Source of the DNA: Alphaproteobacteria bacterium
GTDB lineage: Bacteria > Pseudomonadota > Alphaproteobacteria > DSM-16000 > Inquilinaceae
DNA: 64,000 nt
Assembly: GCA_028284045.1 (NCBI GenBank)
Contig: JANQSN010000013.1
Coordinates: 20,689-84,688, forward strand
Direction of reading: 5' to 3'
Position numbers and translations under genes: made by a program
Notes under the pieces: generated by a model
The model's input: only the letters and a program-made list of their open reading frames with translations
The model's database searches: none
Told to the model about the DNA's origin: nothing
Shown: piece by piece, positions 17,274 to 26,054 of the stretch
Numbering within the stretch: the first letter of the stretch is position 1
Layout of the letters: every line of letters starts with the position of its first letter

Positions 17274-18305
17274 CTAGCGCCGCCGCGCGCGGGGATGGGC
17301 GGTGGCGTGGACGGCGGCGAGCTGGCCGGCATCGACCCGGGTGTAGCGCTGGGTGGTGCTAAGCGAGGCGTGGCCCAGCAGCTCCTGAATGGTCCTGAGA
17401 TCGCCGCCGCCGGCCAGCAGATGGGTCGCGAAGCTGTGGCGCAGCGCGTGCGGCGTCGTGCCCGGCGGAAGCTGCAGCGCATCGGCGATACGCCGCATCT
17501 GCCGCTCCGCCACCGCGGGGTTCAGCCGCCCGCCGCGCTGGCCGCGGAACAGCGGCGCGGCGTCGCCCGCCAACGCCTGGCCGAGATAGGGGCACGCCGT
17601 CCGATAGGCGTCGACCGCCGCGGCGACGGCCGGCAGGACCGGCACCAGTCGCTGCTTGTTGCCCTTGCCGCGCACCCGCAGCGTAGCGGCCGAGCCGGCC
17701 GGCCAGTCGGCCTCGTCCAGCGCCAAGGCTTCGCCCAGCCGCAGCCCGCCGCCATAGAGCAGGGCGACCAGGGCGCGGTCGCGCAGGCCCACCCAGTCCG
17801 GCGCCGACCCGGCGGTCGCCAGGTCCGGCGCCTCGGCGACCACGCTCAGCGCGTCGGCCGGCGCGATCGCCCTGGGCAATGGCTGCTGGCGGCGCGGCAT
17901 GGCCAGCGCGTCGACCGCCGGATTGTGCAGGACACCCGACCGGTCGAGCCAGCCGAACAGGCTGCGCAACGCCGACAGCCCGCGCGCCCGGCTGGCGGCC
18001 GTGACGCCGCCGGCGGCCCGGGCGGCCAGCCAGGCGCGAAACGCACCGGGCCCCGCCGCAGCCAACGCATCCAGCCCCGGCCGCGCGCCCTCATGGTCGC
18101 GCAGGAAGGTCAGGAAAGCCCAGACATCGCCGAGATAGGCGCGCACGGTATGCGCCGACAGCCGCCGTTCCCCGGCCAGCCAGCGATGCCAGCGCGCCAC
18201 CTGATCGGCGAGGTCGGGCCGCGCGATCGCCGGGTCAGCCACCGGATCGGCCGCCAGATCGGCCGGCGCGTCGTCATCGGCGATGGCCGGTCCGCGATCG
18301 CTCAC
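17274..18305 (-). CDS. xerC: Site-specific tyrosine recombinase XerC
   Basis: The 343-residue tyrosine recombinase has an N-terminal SAM-like core-binding domain ([21 protein letters not shown]) and a catalytic domain. The catalytic residues are all recognisable: Arg in GGLRLGEAL, Lys in GKGNKQR, His and Arg in [12 protein letters not shown], His in [10 protein letters not shown] and Tyr in QRYTRVD. The acidic, Ala-rich N-terminal 35 residues are an extension. It lies 27 bases after the DUF484 gene on the same strand, the pairing seen in many proteobacteria. This supports the housekeeping chromosome-dimer resolution role rather than a mobile-element integrase. Confidence 0.93.
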   Translation of the reverse strand: MSDRGPAIADDDAPADLAADPVADPAIARPDLADQVARWHRWLAGERRLSAHTVRAYLGDVWAFLTFLRDHEGARPGLDALAAAGPGAFRAWLAARAAGGVTAASRARGLSALRSLFGWLDRSGVLHNPAVDALAMPRRQQPLPRAIAPADALSVVAEAPDLATAGSAPDWVGLRDRALVALLYGGGLRLGEALALDEADWPAGSAATLRVRGKGNKQRLVPVLPAVAAAVDAYRTACPYLGQALAGDAAPLFRGQRGGRLNPAVAERQMRRIADALQLPPGTTPHALRHSFATHLLAGGGDLRTIQELLGHASLSTTQRYTRVDAGQLAAVHATAHPRARRR

Positions 18306-18332
18306 GACCCAAGCCCGCGTAGCGGCGATCGA

Positions 18333-19121
18333 TCAATAGCCGCGGATGAGCGCCTGGCGCAGCGCATGTTCGACGACGCGGCCGAGGAAGGCGAGCATGT
18401 CGGTGCGCATGCCCGGATCGAACATCTCCGCCCGCCGGCTGCCCAGCGCCAGCAAGGCCGGCGGCGACGGCGACCCGATATCCAGGCGGACCAGCGCCTC
18501 GCTGCCGACTAGGCCGAAGCCGGGGCCGTAGATCCGCTGGTCGCCTTCGCTGACCGCGCGCAGGCGGATCGACTGGCCGTCCAACAGCCGGCCGACGGCG
18601 CCGGAGGCAACCAGGCGCACGCCATCGGGGCAGCGCGGCACCGCCGACCGGTCGTCGATCTCCACCACCACTTGCGCGATGTCGATGTCGAGCAGCATGG
18701 TCAGGTCGCAGCTCACCGTGTTGACGAGCTGCTCCAGCGTGCCGGCCTCCAGCAGCGCCAGCACGGCGCGGTGCACCCGGCCCTGGATCGCCGCGTTGGC
18801 CCGGGTGGTATCGATGATCTCGCGCTGCTGGGCCTTTAGATGGTCGATGTCCCCCCGTAACCTGCCGACCAGGTAGTTCGACAGGTCGAGCGCGCCGTCG
18901 GGCCGGCGCACCGCCATGCCGGGCAGGCCCGCCCATAGGTCAGGGTGATCGAGGATGAAGCGCGCCAGAAACTCCGGATCGTCGGTGAGGAAGCGGCGCA
19001 CCGCCGCGGGGTCGAGCGCGCCGCCGGGCGTTCCCGGCGCCGGGGCGGCCGCGGGCGAGGCGGCGGCGGTACCCGGCCCGCCGGCCGACCGCCCGTCGTC
19101 CCTGGTTCGCCTTTTGCCCAT
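18333..19121 (-). CDS. DUF484 family protein
   Basis: The 262-residue cytoplasmic protein starts with a basic, Ala/Pro-rich segment, followed by the DUF484 core: VRRFLTDDPEFLARFILDHPDLW, a helical part with DIDHLKAQQREIIDTTRAN, and a GAF-like C-terminal half ending FLGRVVEHALRQAL. DUF484 proteins usually precede xerC, as here (27-base gap), but their role is unresolved. The ATG at 19121 is the natural start. The frame stays open further upstream only as low-complexity Arg/Ala sequence over the priA 5' end. It is divergent from priA. Confidence 0.88.
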   Translation of the reverse strand: MGKRRTRDDGRSAGGPGTAAASPAAAPAPGTPGGALDPAAVRRFLTDDPEFLARFILDHPDLWAGLPGMAVRRPDGALDLSNYLVGRLRGDIDHLKAQQREIIDTTRANAAIQGRVHRAVLALLEAGTLEQLVNTVSCDLTMLLDIDIAQVVVEIDDRSAVPRCPDGVRLVASGAVGRLLDGQSIRLRAVSEGDQRIYGPGFGLVGSEALVRLDIGSPSPPALLALGSRRAEMFDPGMRTDMLAFLGRVVEHALRQALIRGY

Positions 19122-19190
19122 GCGCCGGCTCCGCCCCTCGTTGCGCGGCCGGCTCGACCGCCGGCGATTCGCTCGGCGCCAGTCTATCGA

Positions 19191-21521
19191 ATGCTTGGTC
19201 GGTGCACCACTTCGGCGGCGACCGTGACCACCGCGCGCGACACGGCGACGCCGGACACCGGAAATCGGGCCGGCGAACCGGCCGGCGGAAATCGGGCCGG
19301 CGAACCGGCCGGCGGCGAAGCGATCAGCCGCTTCGCGCCGGGCGACCGGGTCGGCGTGCTGACGCCGGTGCCGCTGCCGCGGTCCGGCCGCTTGGACTAT
19401 CTCGTGCCGCCGGGCCTGCACCTTCGGCCGGGCGATCTGGTCGCCGTGCCGCTGGGCGGCCGCCAGGTCGACGGTTGCGTCTGGGGACCGGGCGACGACG
19501 CGGCGGTGCCGGCCGACAAGCTGCGCTGCGTCCTGGCGCGCCATGATGCCCCACCCCTGCCGGCGGTCACCCGGCGCTTCGTCGACTGGGTCAGCGGCTA
19601 TTGCCTGAGCGCCCCGGGCGCCGTGCTGCGCATGGCGATGAGCGTGCCGGCGGCCCTGGAACCGGCGCGCCCGCTGACCGCCTATCGCCCGGCCGACCCG
19701 CCCCCGGACGCGCCCGGCAAGGCCCTGACCGCGACTCGGCGTCGGGTGCTGGCGCTGCTTGCCGACCGGCCGCCGGACACCGCCGCGGCGATTGCCCAGG
19801 CCGCCGGATGCGGCACGGGCGTGATCCGCCAGATGGCCGAGCTGGGCCTCCTGGAGGCAGTCGACCTGCCCGGCGACCCGCCGCTGCCCGTGCCCGACCC
19901 GCACCGCGCCGGCCCCCTGCTGACCGAGGCGCAAGCGCAAGCGGCGACCGAGATCGCCGACCGCGCCCGCGGCGGCGGCTTCTCCGTCACGCTGCTCGAC
20001 GGGGTCACCGGGTCCGGCAAGACCGAGGTCTATTTCGAGGCGGTGGCCGCGGCGCTGGCCGCCGGCGGCCAGGTGCTGGTGCTGCTGCCGGAAATCGCGC
20101 TAACCGGTCAGTGGCTCGACCGCTTCGCCCGCCGCTTCGCCGCCCCGCCGACCGCCTGGCACTCGGAGGTCTCGTCGGCCCGCCGGCGCCAGGCCTGGCG
20201 GGCAGTCGCGGAAGGCCGGGCGCGCGTCGTGGTCGGCGCCCGATCGGCCCTCTTCCTGCCGTTTGCCGACCTCCGGCTGATCGTCGTCGATGAGGAGCAC
20301 GAGAGCGCCTTCAAGCAGGAAGACGGGGTGCTCTACCACGCCCGCGACATGGCCGTGGTGCGCGGCCAGCTCGGCGGCATCGCCGTGGTGCTCGCCTCGG
20401 CGACCCCATCCTTGGAGACGCTGACGAATGTCGAGGCGGGGCGCTATGGCCGCGTGGTGCTGCCGCAGCGCCATGGCGGGGCCTCCATGCCGGCGGTGGC
20501 CGCCGTCGATCTGATCCGCGACCGGCCGGCGGTCGGCCAGTACCTGGCGCCGCCGCTGGTGCGCGCGGTGGCGGAGACCCTGGACGCCGGCGAGCAGGCG
20601 ATGCTGTTCCTCAACCGCCGCGGCTATGCGCCGCTAACCGTCTGCCGGTCCTGCGGCGAGCGCATCGCGTGCAACGACTGTGACGCCTGGATGGTCGACC
20701 ACCGGCTGCTGGGCCGCCTGGTTTGCCACCATTGCGGCGCCACCCGGCCGCGGCCGCGCATCTGCCCGGCCTGCGGCGAGGCCGACAGCCTGATCGCCTG
20801 CGGTCCCGGCGTGGAGCGCATCGCGGAGGAGGTCGACCGCGTGCTACCGGCCGCGCGCTGGCTGATCGTCACCTCCGACACGGTTGCCGGACCGGCCCAG
20901 GCGGAGGCCCTGATGCGCGAGGTGGCGGCGGGCACGGTCGATGTCCTGATCGGCACGCAGCTTCTCGCCAAGGGTCACCATTTCCCGAAGCTGACGCTGG
21001 TCGGCGTGGTCGACGCCGATCTCGGGCTGGCCGGCGGCGACCTGCGCGCGGCGGAACGGACCTTCCAATTGCTGCACCAGGTGGCGGGCCGCGCCGGCCG
21101 GGAGGATCGGCCGGGCCGCGTGCTGCTGCAGACCCACGATCCGTCGACGCCGGTGATCGACGCGCTGGTGGCCGGCGACCGCGATGGCTTTCTGGCGGTG
21201 GAGGCGGCGGGCCGCCGGCTCGGCGGCTGGCCGCCCTATGGCCGGCTGGCCGGCATCGTGGTCAGCGCCGCCGATGCCCAGACCGCCGACCGCCTGGCCG
21301 CGGACCTCGCGCGCCGGGCGCCATCGCAAGACGGCATCACCGTGCTCGGGCCGGCCCCGGCGCCGTTCGCCGTGCTGCGCGGCCGGCACCGCCGCCGCCT
21401 GCTGGTCAAGGCCGGCCGGCGCAGCCCGCTGCACGCCTACTTGCGCGATTGGCTGTCGCCGGTGGCGACGCCCGGCTCGGCCCGGATCACCGTCGACGTC
21501 GATCCGTACAGTTTTGTCTGA
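19191..21521 (+). CDS. priA: Primosomal protein N', replication restart helicase PriA
   Basis: The superfamily 2 DNA helicase restarts collapsed replication forks. It shows the N-terminal DNA-binding domain (GVLTPVPLPRSGRLDYLVPPGL), the Walker A LDGVTGSGKTEVY, the DEEH box IVVDEEHESAFKQED, and a zinc region with Cys pairs in CRSCGERIACNDC, CHHCG and CPACGEADSLIACG. It ends with the usual GPAPAPFAVLRGRHRRRLLVK. ATG 19191 gives 776 residues, and a GTG at 19224 is an equally possible start. The N-terminal tail of about 50 residues is non-conserved and contains a perfect 27-base tandem duplication. The gene is convergent with the LCCL gene 27 bases downstream. Confidence 0.93.
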   Translation: MLGRCTTSAATVTTARDTATPDTGNRAGEPAGGNRAGEPAGGEAISRFAPGDRVGVLTPVPLPRSGRLDYLVPPGLHLRPGDLVAVPLGGRQVDGCVWGPGDDAAVPADKLRCVLARHDAPPLPAVTRRFVDWVSGYCLSAPGAVLRMAMSVPAALEPARPLTAYRPADPPPDAPGKALTATRRRVLALLADRPPDTAAAIAQAAGCGTGVIRQMAELGLLEAVDLPGDPPLPVPDPHRAGPLLTEAQAQAATEIADRARGGGFSVTLLDGVTGSGKTEVYFEAVAAALAAGGQVLVLLPEIALTGQWLDRFARRFAAPPTAWHSEVSSARRRQAWRAVAEGRARVVVGARSALFLPFADLRLIVVDEEHESAFKQEDGVLYHARDMAVVRGQLGGIAVVLASATPSLETLTNVEAGRYGRVVLPQRHGGASMPAVAAVDLIRDRPAVGQYLAPPLVRAVAETLDAGEQAMLFLNRRGYAPLTVCRSCGERIACNDCDAWMVDHRLLGRLVCHHCGATRPRPRICPACGEADSLIACGPGVERIAEEVDRVLPAARWLIVTSDTVAGPAQAEALMREVAAGTVDVLIGTQLLAKGHHFPKLTLVGVVDADLGLAGGDLRAAERTFQLLHQVAGRAGREDRPGRVLLQTHDPSTPVIDALVAGDRDGFLAVEAAGRRLGGWPPYGRLAGIVVSAADAQTADRLAADLARRAPSQDGITVLGPAPAPFAVLRGRHRRRLLVKAGRRSPLHAYLRDWLSPVATPGSARITVDVDPYSFV
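19261..19314 (+). repeat. 27-base perfect tandem duplication in priA 5' region
   Basis: Two identical adjacent 27-base units (19261-19287 and 19288-19314) each encode Asn-Arg-Ala-Gly-Glu-Pro-Ala-Gly-Gly in the priA frame. The unit is a multiple of three, so expansion or contraction keeps the frame. The repeat lies before the conserved DNA-binding domain, in a tail that appears dispensable. Confidence 0.93.
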
Positions 21522-21548
21522 AACATCAGAATTTTCTGTGTATCGAGG

Positions 21549-22256
21549 CTACGGCTTGCCGATGCCGAGGAACCAGAAGCTGTACCCCCAGGCACCGTAG
21601 CTGCTGGTGGTCACCCCGTTCGCCGCATCGGCGGCGTAGCTGTCGCGGCCGGGTGTGGCGATCACGGTCACCCCGCCGCCACCCGGGCCGATCGCCCCGG
21701 CATGCCGGGCGGCGGTGCACAGCGCGCTGTCGTCGGTGTAGGGGCCGGCCCCCCAGACGGTGCCCACCGCCGCGCCCGGCGGGCAGGTGCACGACAGAGG
21801 TGCGGGATCGTCGCGATGGCCGACGAAGCTGTCCGGGCAGGGCGGGCCGGGCGGCGGCGGCAGCGCACCGGTGCTGGGCACGAAGGTGAAGCTGGCACCC
21901 CATTCCCCCCAGTCGGCGGACGCGATGCCGTGGCGGCTGGAGGCGGGATAGCCCGCCTGGCCGGGCGCGGCATAGACGATCACCGGCCCGCCGCCCGGTC
22001 CGATCATCCCGGCATGGCGGGCCGCGGCGCAGATGCTGCTGTCGTCGGTATAGATGTCGGTGCCCCACACCGACCCGGTGATCTGGCCCGGGGCGCATTG
22101 GCAGTCGAGGACCGCGGTCCCCACCGACTGGCCCACCGACTGAAAGGTCGCCGGGCAGGCCTCCGCCGCCGGCTTGGGCTGGGCCGATCCGTCGGACGTC
22201 CCCATCGCGGCGATCCCAACCGCCGCCATCGCCGCTAGCCTGCCGATCCGCATCAT
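21549..22256 (-). CDS. Secreted protein with two LCCL domains
   Basis: The 235-residue protein has a signal peptide (MRIGRLAAMAAVGIAAMG, cleavage near GSAQ) and two tandem copies of an LCCL-type domain, at about residues 34-125 and 137-232. Each copy has a C-x-C, then GSVWGTDIYTDDSSICAAARHAG or TVWGAGPYTDDSALCTAARHAG, a GPGGG turn and a closing aromatic strand (WGEWGASFTF, YGAWGYSFWF). LCCL domains are best known from extracellular animal and apicomplexan proteins and may bind lipid or carbohydrate. Bacterial copies are poorly studied. It stands alone, convergent with priA. Either of two adjacent Met codons could be the start. Confidence 0.82.
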   Translation of the reverse strand: MMRIGRLAAMAAVGIAAMGTSDGSAQPKPAAEACPATFQSVGQSVGTAVLDCQCAPGQITGSVWGTDIYTDDSSICAAARHAGMIGPGGGPVIVYAAPGQAGYPASSRHGIASADWGEWGASFTFVPSTGALPPPPGPPCPDSFVGHRDDPAPLSCTCPPGAAVGTVWGAGPYTDDSALCTAARHAGAIGPGGGGVTVIATPGRDSYAADAANGVTTSSYGAWGYSFWFLGIGKP

Positions 22257-22330
22257 CCTTTCGCCGCCCCTGCCCTGCCGATAAGGTAAGGTAACTTACC
22301 AGCAGCCGGGGCGGCGGTGAACCGGGCTGG

Positions 22331-23329
22331 CTACATGAACAGCCGCTCGCCCTCCATCCCCTCGTAGAGGTCGGCGACGAACTCGCCATAGCCGTTGAAC
22401 AGCCGGGTCGGCACCTCGCGGTCTTCGCCGATCAGCCGTTCCGTCGCCTGCGACCAGCGCGGATGCGGCACCTCCGGGTTCACATTCGCCCAGAAGCCGT
22501 ACTCGCTGCCCTGGATCTCCTCCCAGAAGCTGACCGGCCGCTCCTCGGTGAAGGTGATGCGGACGATCGACTTCGCCGACTTGAACCCGTATTTCCACGG
22601 CAGCGCGATCCTGAGCGGCGCGCCGTTCTGCTGGGGCACCGGTTGGCCGTAGAGGCCGGTGACCATGAAGGCGAGGTCGTTGGTCGCCTCTTCGATGGTC
22701 AGGCCCTCGATATAGGGCCAGGGATACCAGAACTGCCGGAAGCCCGGCGCGTCGGCGAAGGTCTCCTGAAAGGTCTCCAGGCGGATGTACCGGGCGGAGC
22801 CGAGCGGGCGGGCATAGTCCACCAGCGCCTTCATCGCGAAGCCCGACCACGGCACCGTCATCGCCCAGGCTTCCACGCAGCGCAGACGGTAGACCCGCTC
22901 CTCCAACGGCATGGTGCGGATCAGGGTATCGATGTCGACGGACCGCTCCTCCTCCACCAGGCCGTCGAAGGTGACGGTCCAGGGGCGGATCGGCAGCGAC
23001 CGGGCGGCGCGCCAGATCTGCTTGTGGGAGCCGAACTCGTAGAAATTGTTGTAGGTCGCGACGGTGCGATAGTCGCTCAGCGGCCGCTCCACCGTGTAGG
23101 TGTCGTTGCGGGCCACCGGATAGAGGTCGGCCGTCGGGTCGTCCTCCGGCGCGTAGCTTTCCGTCTCCGCCCGCGCCGCGCCGGGACCGACAAGGCCGGC
23201 GGCCAGCGCCCCGGCGCCCGCGATGGTGCGGGCGGCACCGCCGATGAACCGGCGCCGGTCGAGATAGGCCGCCTCCGGCGTCACCGCCGCCTCCGGCAGC
23301 TCCCAGCCGCGCTTCACCCTGATCAGCAT
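22331..23329 (-). CDS. msrP: Periplasmic methionine sulfoxide reductase catalytic subunit MsrP
   Basis: The 332-residue molybdoenzyme (formerly YedY) reduces oxidised Met in periplasmic proteins. It has a Tat signal (DRRRFIGGAARTIAGAGAL with an AARA cleavage region) and a sulfite-oxidase-fold catalytic part. The molybdenum-ligating Cys is in YRLRCVEAWAM. Further family signatures are YNNFYEFGSHK near the mature N-terminus and LPWKYGFKSAKSI. The start at ATG 23329 (MLIRVKRGWELPE) matches the family. The usual membrane heme partner MsrQ is not adjacent and would have to lie elsewhere. Confidence 0.93.
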   Translation of the reverse strand: MLIRVKRGWELPEAAVTPEAAYLDRRRFIGGAARTIAGAGALAAGLVGPGAARAETESYAPEDDPTADLYPVARNDTYTVERPLSDYRTVATYNNFYEFGSHKQIWRAARSLPIRPWTVTFDGLVEEERSVDIDTLIRTMPLEERVYRLRCVEAWAMTVPWSGFAMKALVDYARPLGSARYIRLETFQETFADAPGFRQFWYPWPYIEGLTIEEATNDLAFMVTGLYGQPVPQQNGAPLRIALPWKYGFKSAKSIVRITFTEERPVSFWEEIQGSEYGFWANVNPEVPHPRWSQATERLIGEDREVPTRLFNGYGEFVADLYEGMEGERLFM

Positions 23330-23549
23330 GGTCGTCGACGGCTCCTTCGTTGTTTCGGCCGATCGGACCATAAGGGTCGCGCGCGCTCCGCGAAAATCAA
23401 CAGATGGTGACGGGAAACGGTGACGGCAGACGGTGACCGGCGACCGATCGTCACGAGTCGGTCACACAAGGCGTTGCCGGCCGCCGCGGCCTCCGCCATG
23501 ATCGCGGTCCACCCGCCTCATCCGATCCCCATCCCGGAGGGCCGGCCCG

Positions 23550-24716
23550 ATGGACACCCGGACCGAACCCGAGATCGCCGACACCGGCTCCCGGATGCGC
23601 CTCGCCGTCGGATTGATGAGCGGCACCAGCATGGACGGCATCGATGCCGCGCTGCTGACCGGCGACGGGAAGCGGATCGACGCGCTCGGCCCCTCGCTGA
23701 CGCTGCCCTACCGGCCGCGCCTGCGCCGGCGGCTGGCCGGCCTGGTGGCGGCGGGGGAGCGGGCCGATCCCGCCGCCGTCGCCGCGGTGGAGGCGGAGCT
23801 GACCGACGGCCATGGCGAGGCGGTGGAGCGCCTGCTGACCGAGGCCGGGGTCGACCGGGCGGCCGTCGCCGTCGTCGGCTTTCCCGGCCACACCCTATAC
23901 CACCGCCCCGACCCGGCACGGCGGCCCGGCGTCGGCAAGACCCGCCAGATCGGCGATGCCACGCGGCTGGCCCGCCTGACCCGGCTGCCGGTGGTCGGCG
24001 ATTTCCGCTCCGCCGACGTCGCCGCCGGGGGGGAGGGCGCACCGCTCGCCCCGGTCTTCCACGCCGCCTTGGCGGAGACGGTGGCCGAACGGCCGCTCGC
24101 GGTGCTCAATATCGGCGGTGTGGCCAATATCACGGTCATCGACGGGGATTCCGGCGGCGGCACGGCGGCGCTGAGCGCCTTCGACACCGGGCCCGGCAAC
24201 GGACCGCTGGACGACTGGGTGGCCGAGACGACGGACGAGACCTGCGACCGCGACGGCCGGTTGAGCGCCGCCGGCACCGCGGACGCCGCACGCGTCGCGG
24301 CGGCGCTGGCCGACCACTATTACACCCGTCGTCCGCCGAAATCCCTCGACCGGCAGGACTTCACGGCCGCCGCCGCCGCGGGGCTCGCCCCGGCGGACGG
24401 GGCGCGCACGCTGGTGGAGATCGTCGCCGCCAGCGTCGCCGCAGCGATGCCCCATCTCGTGCGCCGGCCGTCCCGCTGGCTGGTTACCGGCGGCGGGCGG
24501 CTGAACCCGACGATCCTGGCCGCGCTGACGGTCCGCCTCGGCGCGCCGGTGGAGCCGATCGAGGCGATCGGCTGGTCCGGCGACGCGGTGGAGGCGCAGG
24601 CCTTCGCCCATATGGCGCTGCGCCACTTGGCGGGCCTGCCGATCAGCTTTCCCGGCACGACGGGCGTGCCCGCCCCGCTGCCGGGCGGCCGGCTCAACGC
24701 ACCGCCCGACCCCTGA
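23550..24716 (+). CDS. anmK: Anhydro-N-acetylmuramic acid kinase AnmK
   Basis: The 388-residue kinase phosphorylates and opens anhydro-MurNAc to MurNAc-6-phosphate during cell-wall recycling. Signatures are the N-terminal ATP-binding loop GLMSGTSMDGIDAAL, the middle segment LNIGGVANITVI, FDTGPGN and the C-terminal VTGGGRLNPTILAAL. The ATG at 23550 follows GGAGGGCCGGCCCG. MurQ (26055-26936) would take its product onward, and NagA (27710-28852) acts after that, so the pathway is clustered here. The serine hydrolase gene begins 29 bases downstream. Confidence 0.95.
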   Translation: MDTRTEPEIADTGSRMRLAVGLMSGTSMDGIDAALLTGDGKRIDALGPSLTLPYRPRLRRRLAGLVAAGERADPAAVAAVEAELTDGHGEAVERLLTEAGVDRAAVAVVGFPGHTLYHRPDPARRPGVGKTRQIGDATRLARLTRLPVVGDFRSADVAAGGEGAPLAPVFHAALAETVAERPLAVLNIGGVANITVIDGDSGGGTAALSAFDTGPGNGPLDDWVAETTDETCDRDGRLSAAGTADAARVAAALADHYYTRRPPKSLDRQDFTAAAAAGLAPADGARTLVEIVAASVAAAMPHLVRRPSRWLVTGGGRLNPTILAALTVRLGAPVEPIEAIGWSGDAVEAQAFAHMALRHLAGLPISFPGTTGVPAPLPGGRLNAPPDP

Positions 24717-24745
24717 GCCGGCCGCAACCCTGAGAGACGACGGCG

Positions 24746-25795
24746 ATGACCGTGGCGACGATTGCGGACGAACCGGGCCGGCTGGCGACGCTGGCCGACC
24801 ATGCCTTCGCCCCCGTGGCCGCGGCGGTTGAGGCCGGCGCGATCCCCGGCGCCACGCTGGGCTTGGTCACCGCCGATGGCGGACGGGCCGTGCGACTAGG
24901 CGGGCGCGCGGCGATCGTGCCGTCGCCGCGGCCGGTCGGGCGGTCCACCTGGTGGGACATCGCCTCGCTGACCAAGGTGCTGCTGACCGCCCCGGCGGCC
25001 TTGCGCCTGGTGGAGACCGGGGAGGCCGACCTGGACGACCCGCTGGCACGCCACCTGCCGGATCTCGGCCAGTATCAGTCGCCCGCACCCGTGCGTCTGG
25101 TGACCTTGCGCGACTGCCTGGCGCATCGCAGCTTCCTGCCGGCGGTGGCCCCGATCTACACCTGGGACAGCGATCCCGACCGGCTGCGCGGGCGCATCCT
25201 GCAGCATGACTGGGGCAGCGACCGCGGCGCGCCGCCGGTCTATTCCGACATCAACTACATCCTGTTGGGCCTAGTGCTGGAGCGCCGGCTCGGCCACCGG
25301 CTGGACGCGATGACGCTGCCGGCCGGCCTCGCCTTCGGCGCTCGGGCGGAAGAGGCGGCGGCGACGGAGGGCTGCCCGTGGCGCGGGCGCGTGCTGGCCG
25401 GGGAGGTGCATGACGAGAACGCCTATGCGCTGGCCGGCGCGGCGGGCCATGCTGGCCTGTTCGCCACCATCGACGGGGTGCTGGACGGTGCCCTGCGCTT
25501 GCTCGCCCGCACCGCGATGAGCGGCGCGGCGTTCGCGGAGATGACCGCCGACCAGGGCAACGGCCGCGCCCTCGGGTGGGAGCGCCGGCACCCCGGCTGG
25601 ACCGGCGGCAGCCTGGCCAGCGACCGGGCGGTCGGCCATACCGGCTTCACCGGTGTCGGCCTGTGGCTGGACCCGCGGCGCGGCATCGCCTGGTCGCTGC
25701 TGACCAACCGGGTGCACCCGACCCGTCACCGCGAGACCGGCATCATGGATCTGCGCCGCGCCGTCTCCAACATCGTCCTCGCCGGCGCGGCGTAG
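24746..25795 (+). CDS. Serine hydrolase, beta-lactamase/PBP fold
   Basis: The 349-residue protein has the active-site motifs of the serine beta-lactamase/penicillin-binding fold: the SxxK tetrad SLTK in DIASLTKVLL, the Tyr motif YSD in VYSDINYILLG, and HTG in VGHTGFTGVG in place of KTG. No signal peptide is evident, so it is probably cytoplasmic. Position directly after anmK and tail-to-tail with murQ suggests a step in peptidoglycan-fragment recycling, for example on muropeptides. That is inference from context. Nothing indicates antibiotic resistance. Confidence 0.85.
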   Translation: MTVATIADEPGRLATLADHAFAPVAAAVEAGAIPGATLGLVTADGGRAVRLGGRAAIVPSPRPVGRSTWWDIASLTKVLLTAPAALRLVETGEADLDDPLARHLPDLGQYQSPAPVRLVTLRDCLAHRSFLPAVAPIYTWDSDPDRLRGRILQHDWGSDRGAPPVYSDINYILLGLVLERRLGHRLDAMTLPAGLAFGARAEEAAATEGCPWRGRVLAGEVHDENAYALAGAAGHAGLFATIDGVLDGALRLLARTAMSGAAFAEMTADQGNGRALGWERRHPGWTGGSLASDRAVGHTGFTGVGLWLDPRRGIAWSLLTNRVHPTRHRETGIMDLRRAVSNIVLAGAA

Positions 25796-25814
25796 GGTCA
25801 GTCGACACTCAAAG

Positions 25815-26003
25815 GCCCCTCCCCCTTGATGGGGGAGGGTTCGGGTGGGGGTGATGGCGCCGCAGCTCGCAGTCTACGGCTGTCACCTCGCATCGCGACA
25901 TCCGCGCTCACTCGATGGCACCGTCGACGGGGTGCACTTTCCTCCGTCTGTCCCACCGATATGGATCACCCCCACCCAACCCTCCCCCATCAAGGGGGAG
26001 GGC
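25815..26003. repeat. Inverted pair of GC-rich palindromic repeats (BIME/MITE-like)
   Basis: Two copies of an element of about 40 bases face each other. The left copy (25815-25855) reads CCCCTCCCCCTTGATGGGGG onward, and the right copy (25965-26003) is its near-exact reverse complement. Each copy contains a hairpin, CCCTCCCCCTTGATGGGGGAGGG-like, followed by a G-rich tail. About 110 bases lie between. It fills the gap between the convergent serine hydrolase and murQ genes and could serve as a bidirectional terminator. Related copies occur at 31892-32052 and 59979-60005. Confidence 0.85.
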
Positions 26004-26054
26004 TTCAGAAGAGCGCGCGGATGATGGTCGACGGATCTCGGACCATGCGCGCCA

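Noticed and set aside
17274..18305. Tyrosine recombinase as an integrase of a mobile element
   Set aside because: Its linkage to DUF484 and its length and motifs identify chromosomal XerC. No attachment repeats or phage genes are near.
24746..25795. Serine hydrolase as an antibiotic-resistance beta-lactamase
   Set aside because: There is no signal peptide, HTG replaces KTG, and the gene lies in a cell-wall recycling cluster, so resistance is not supported.
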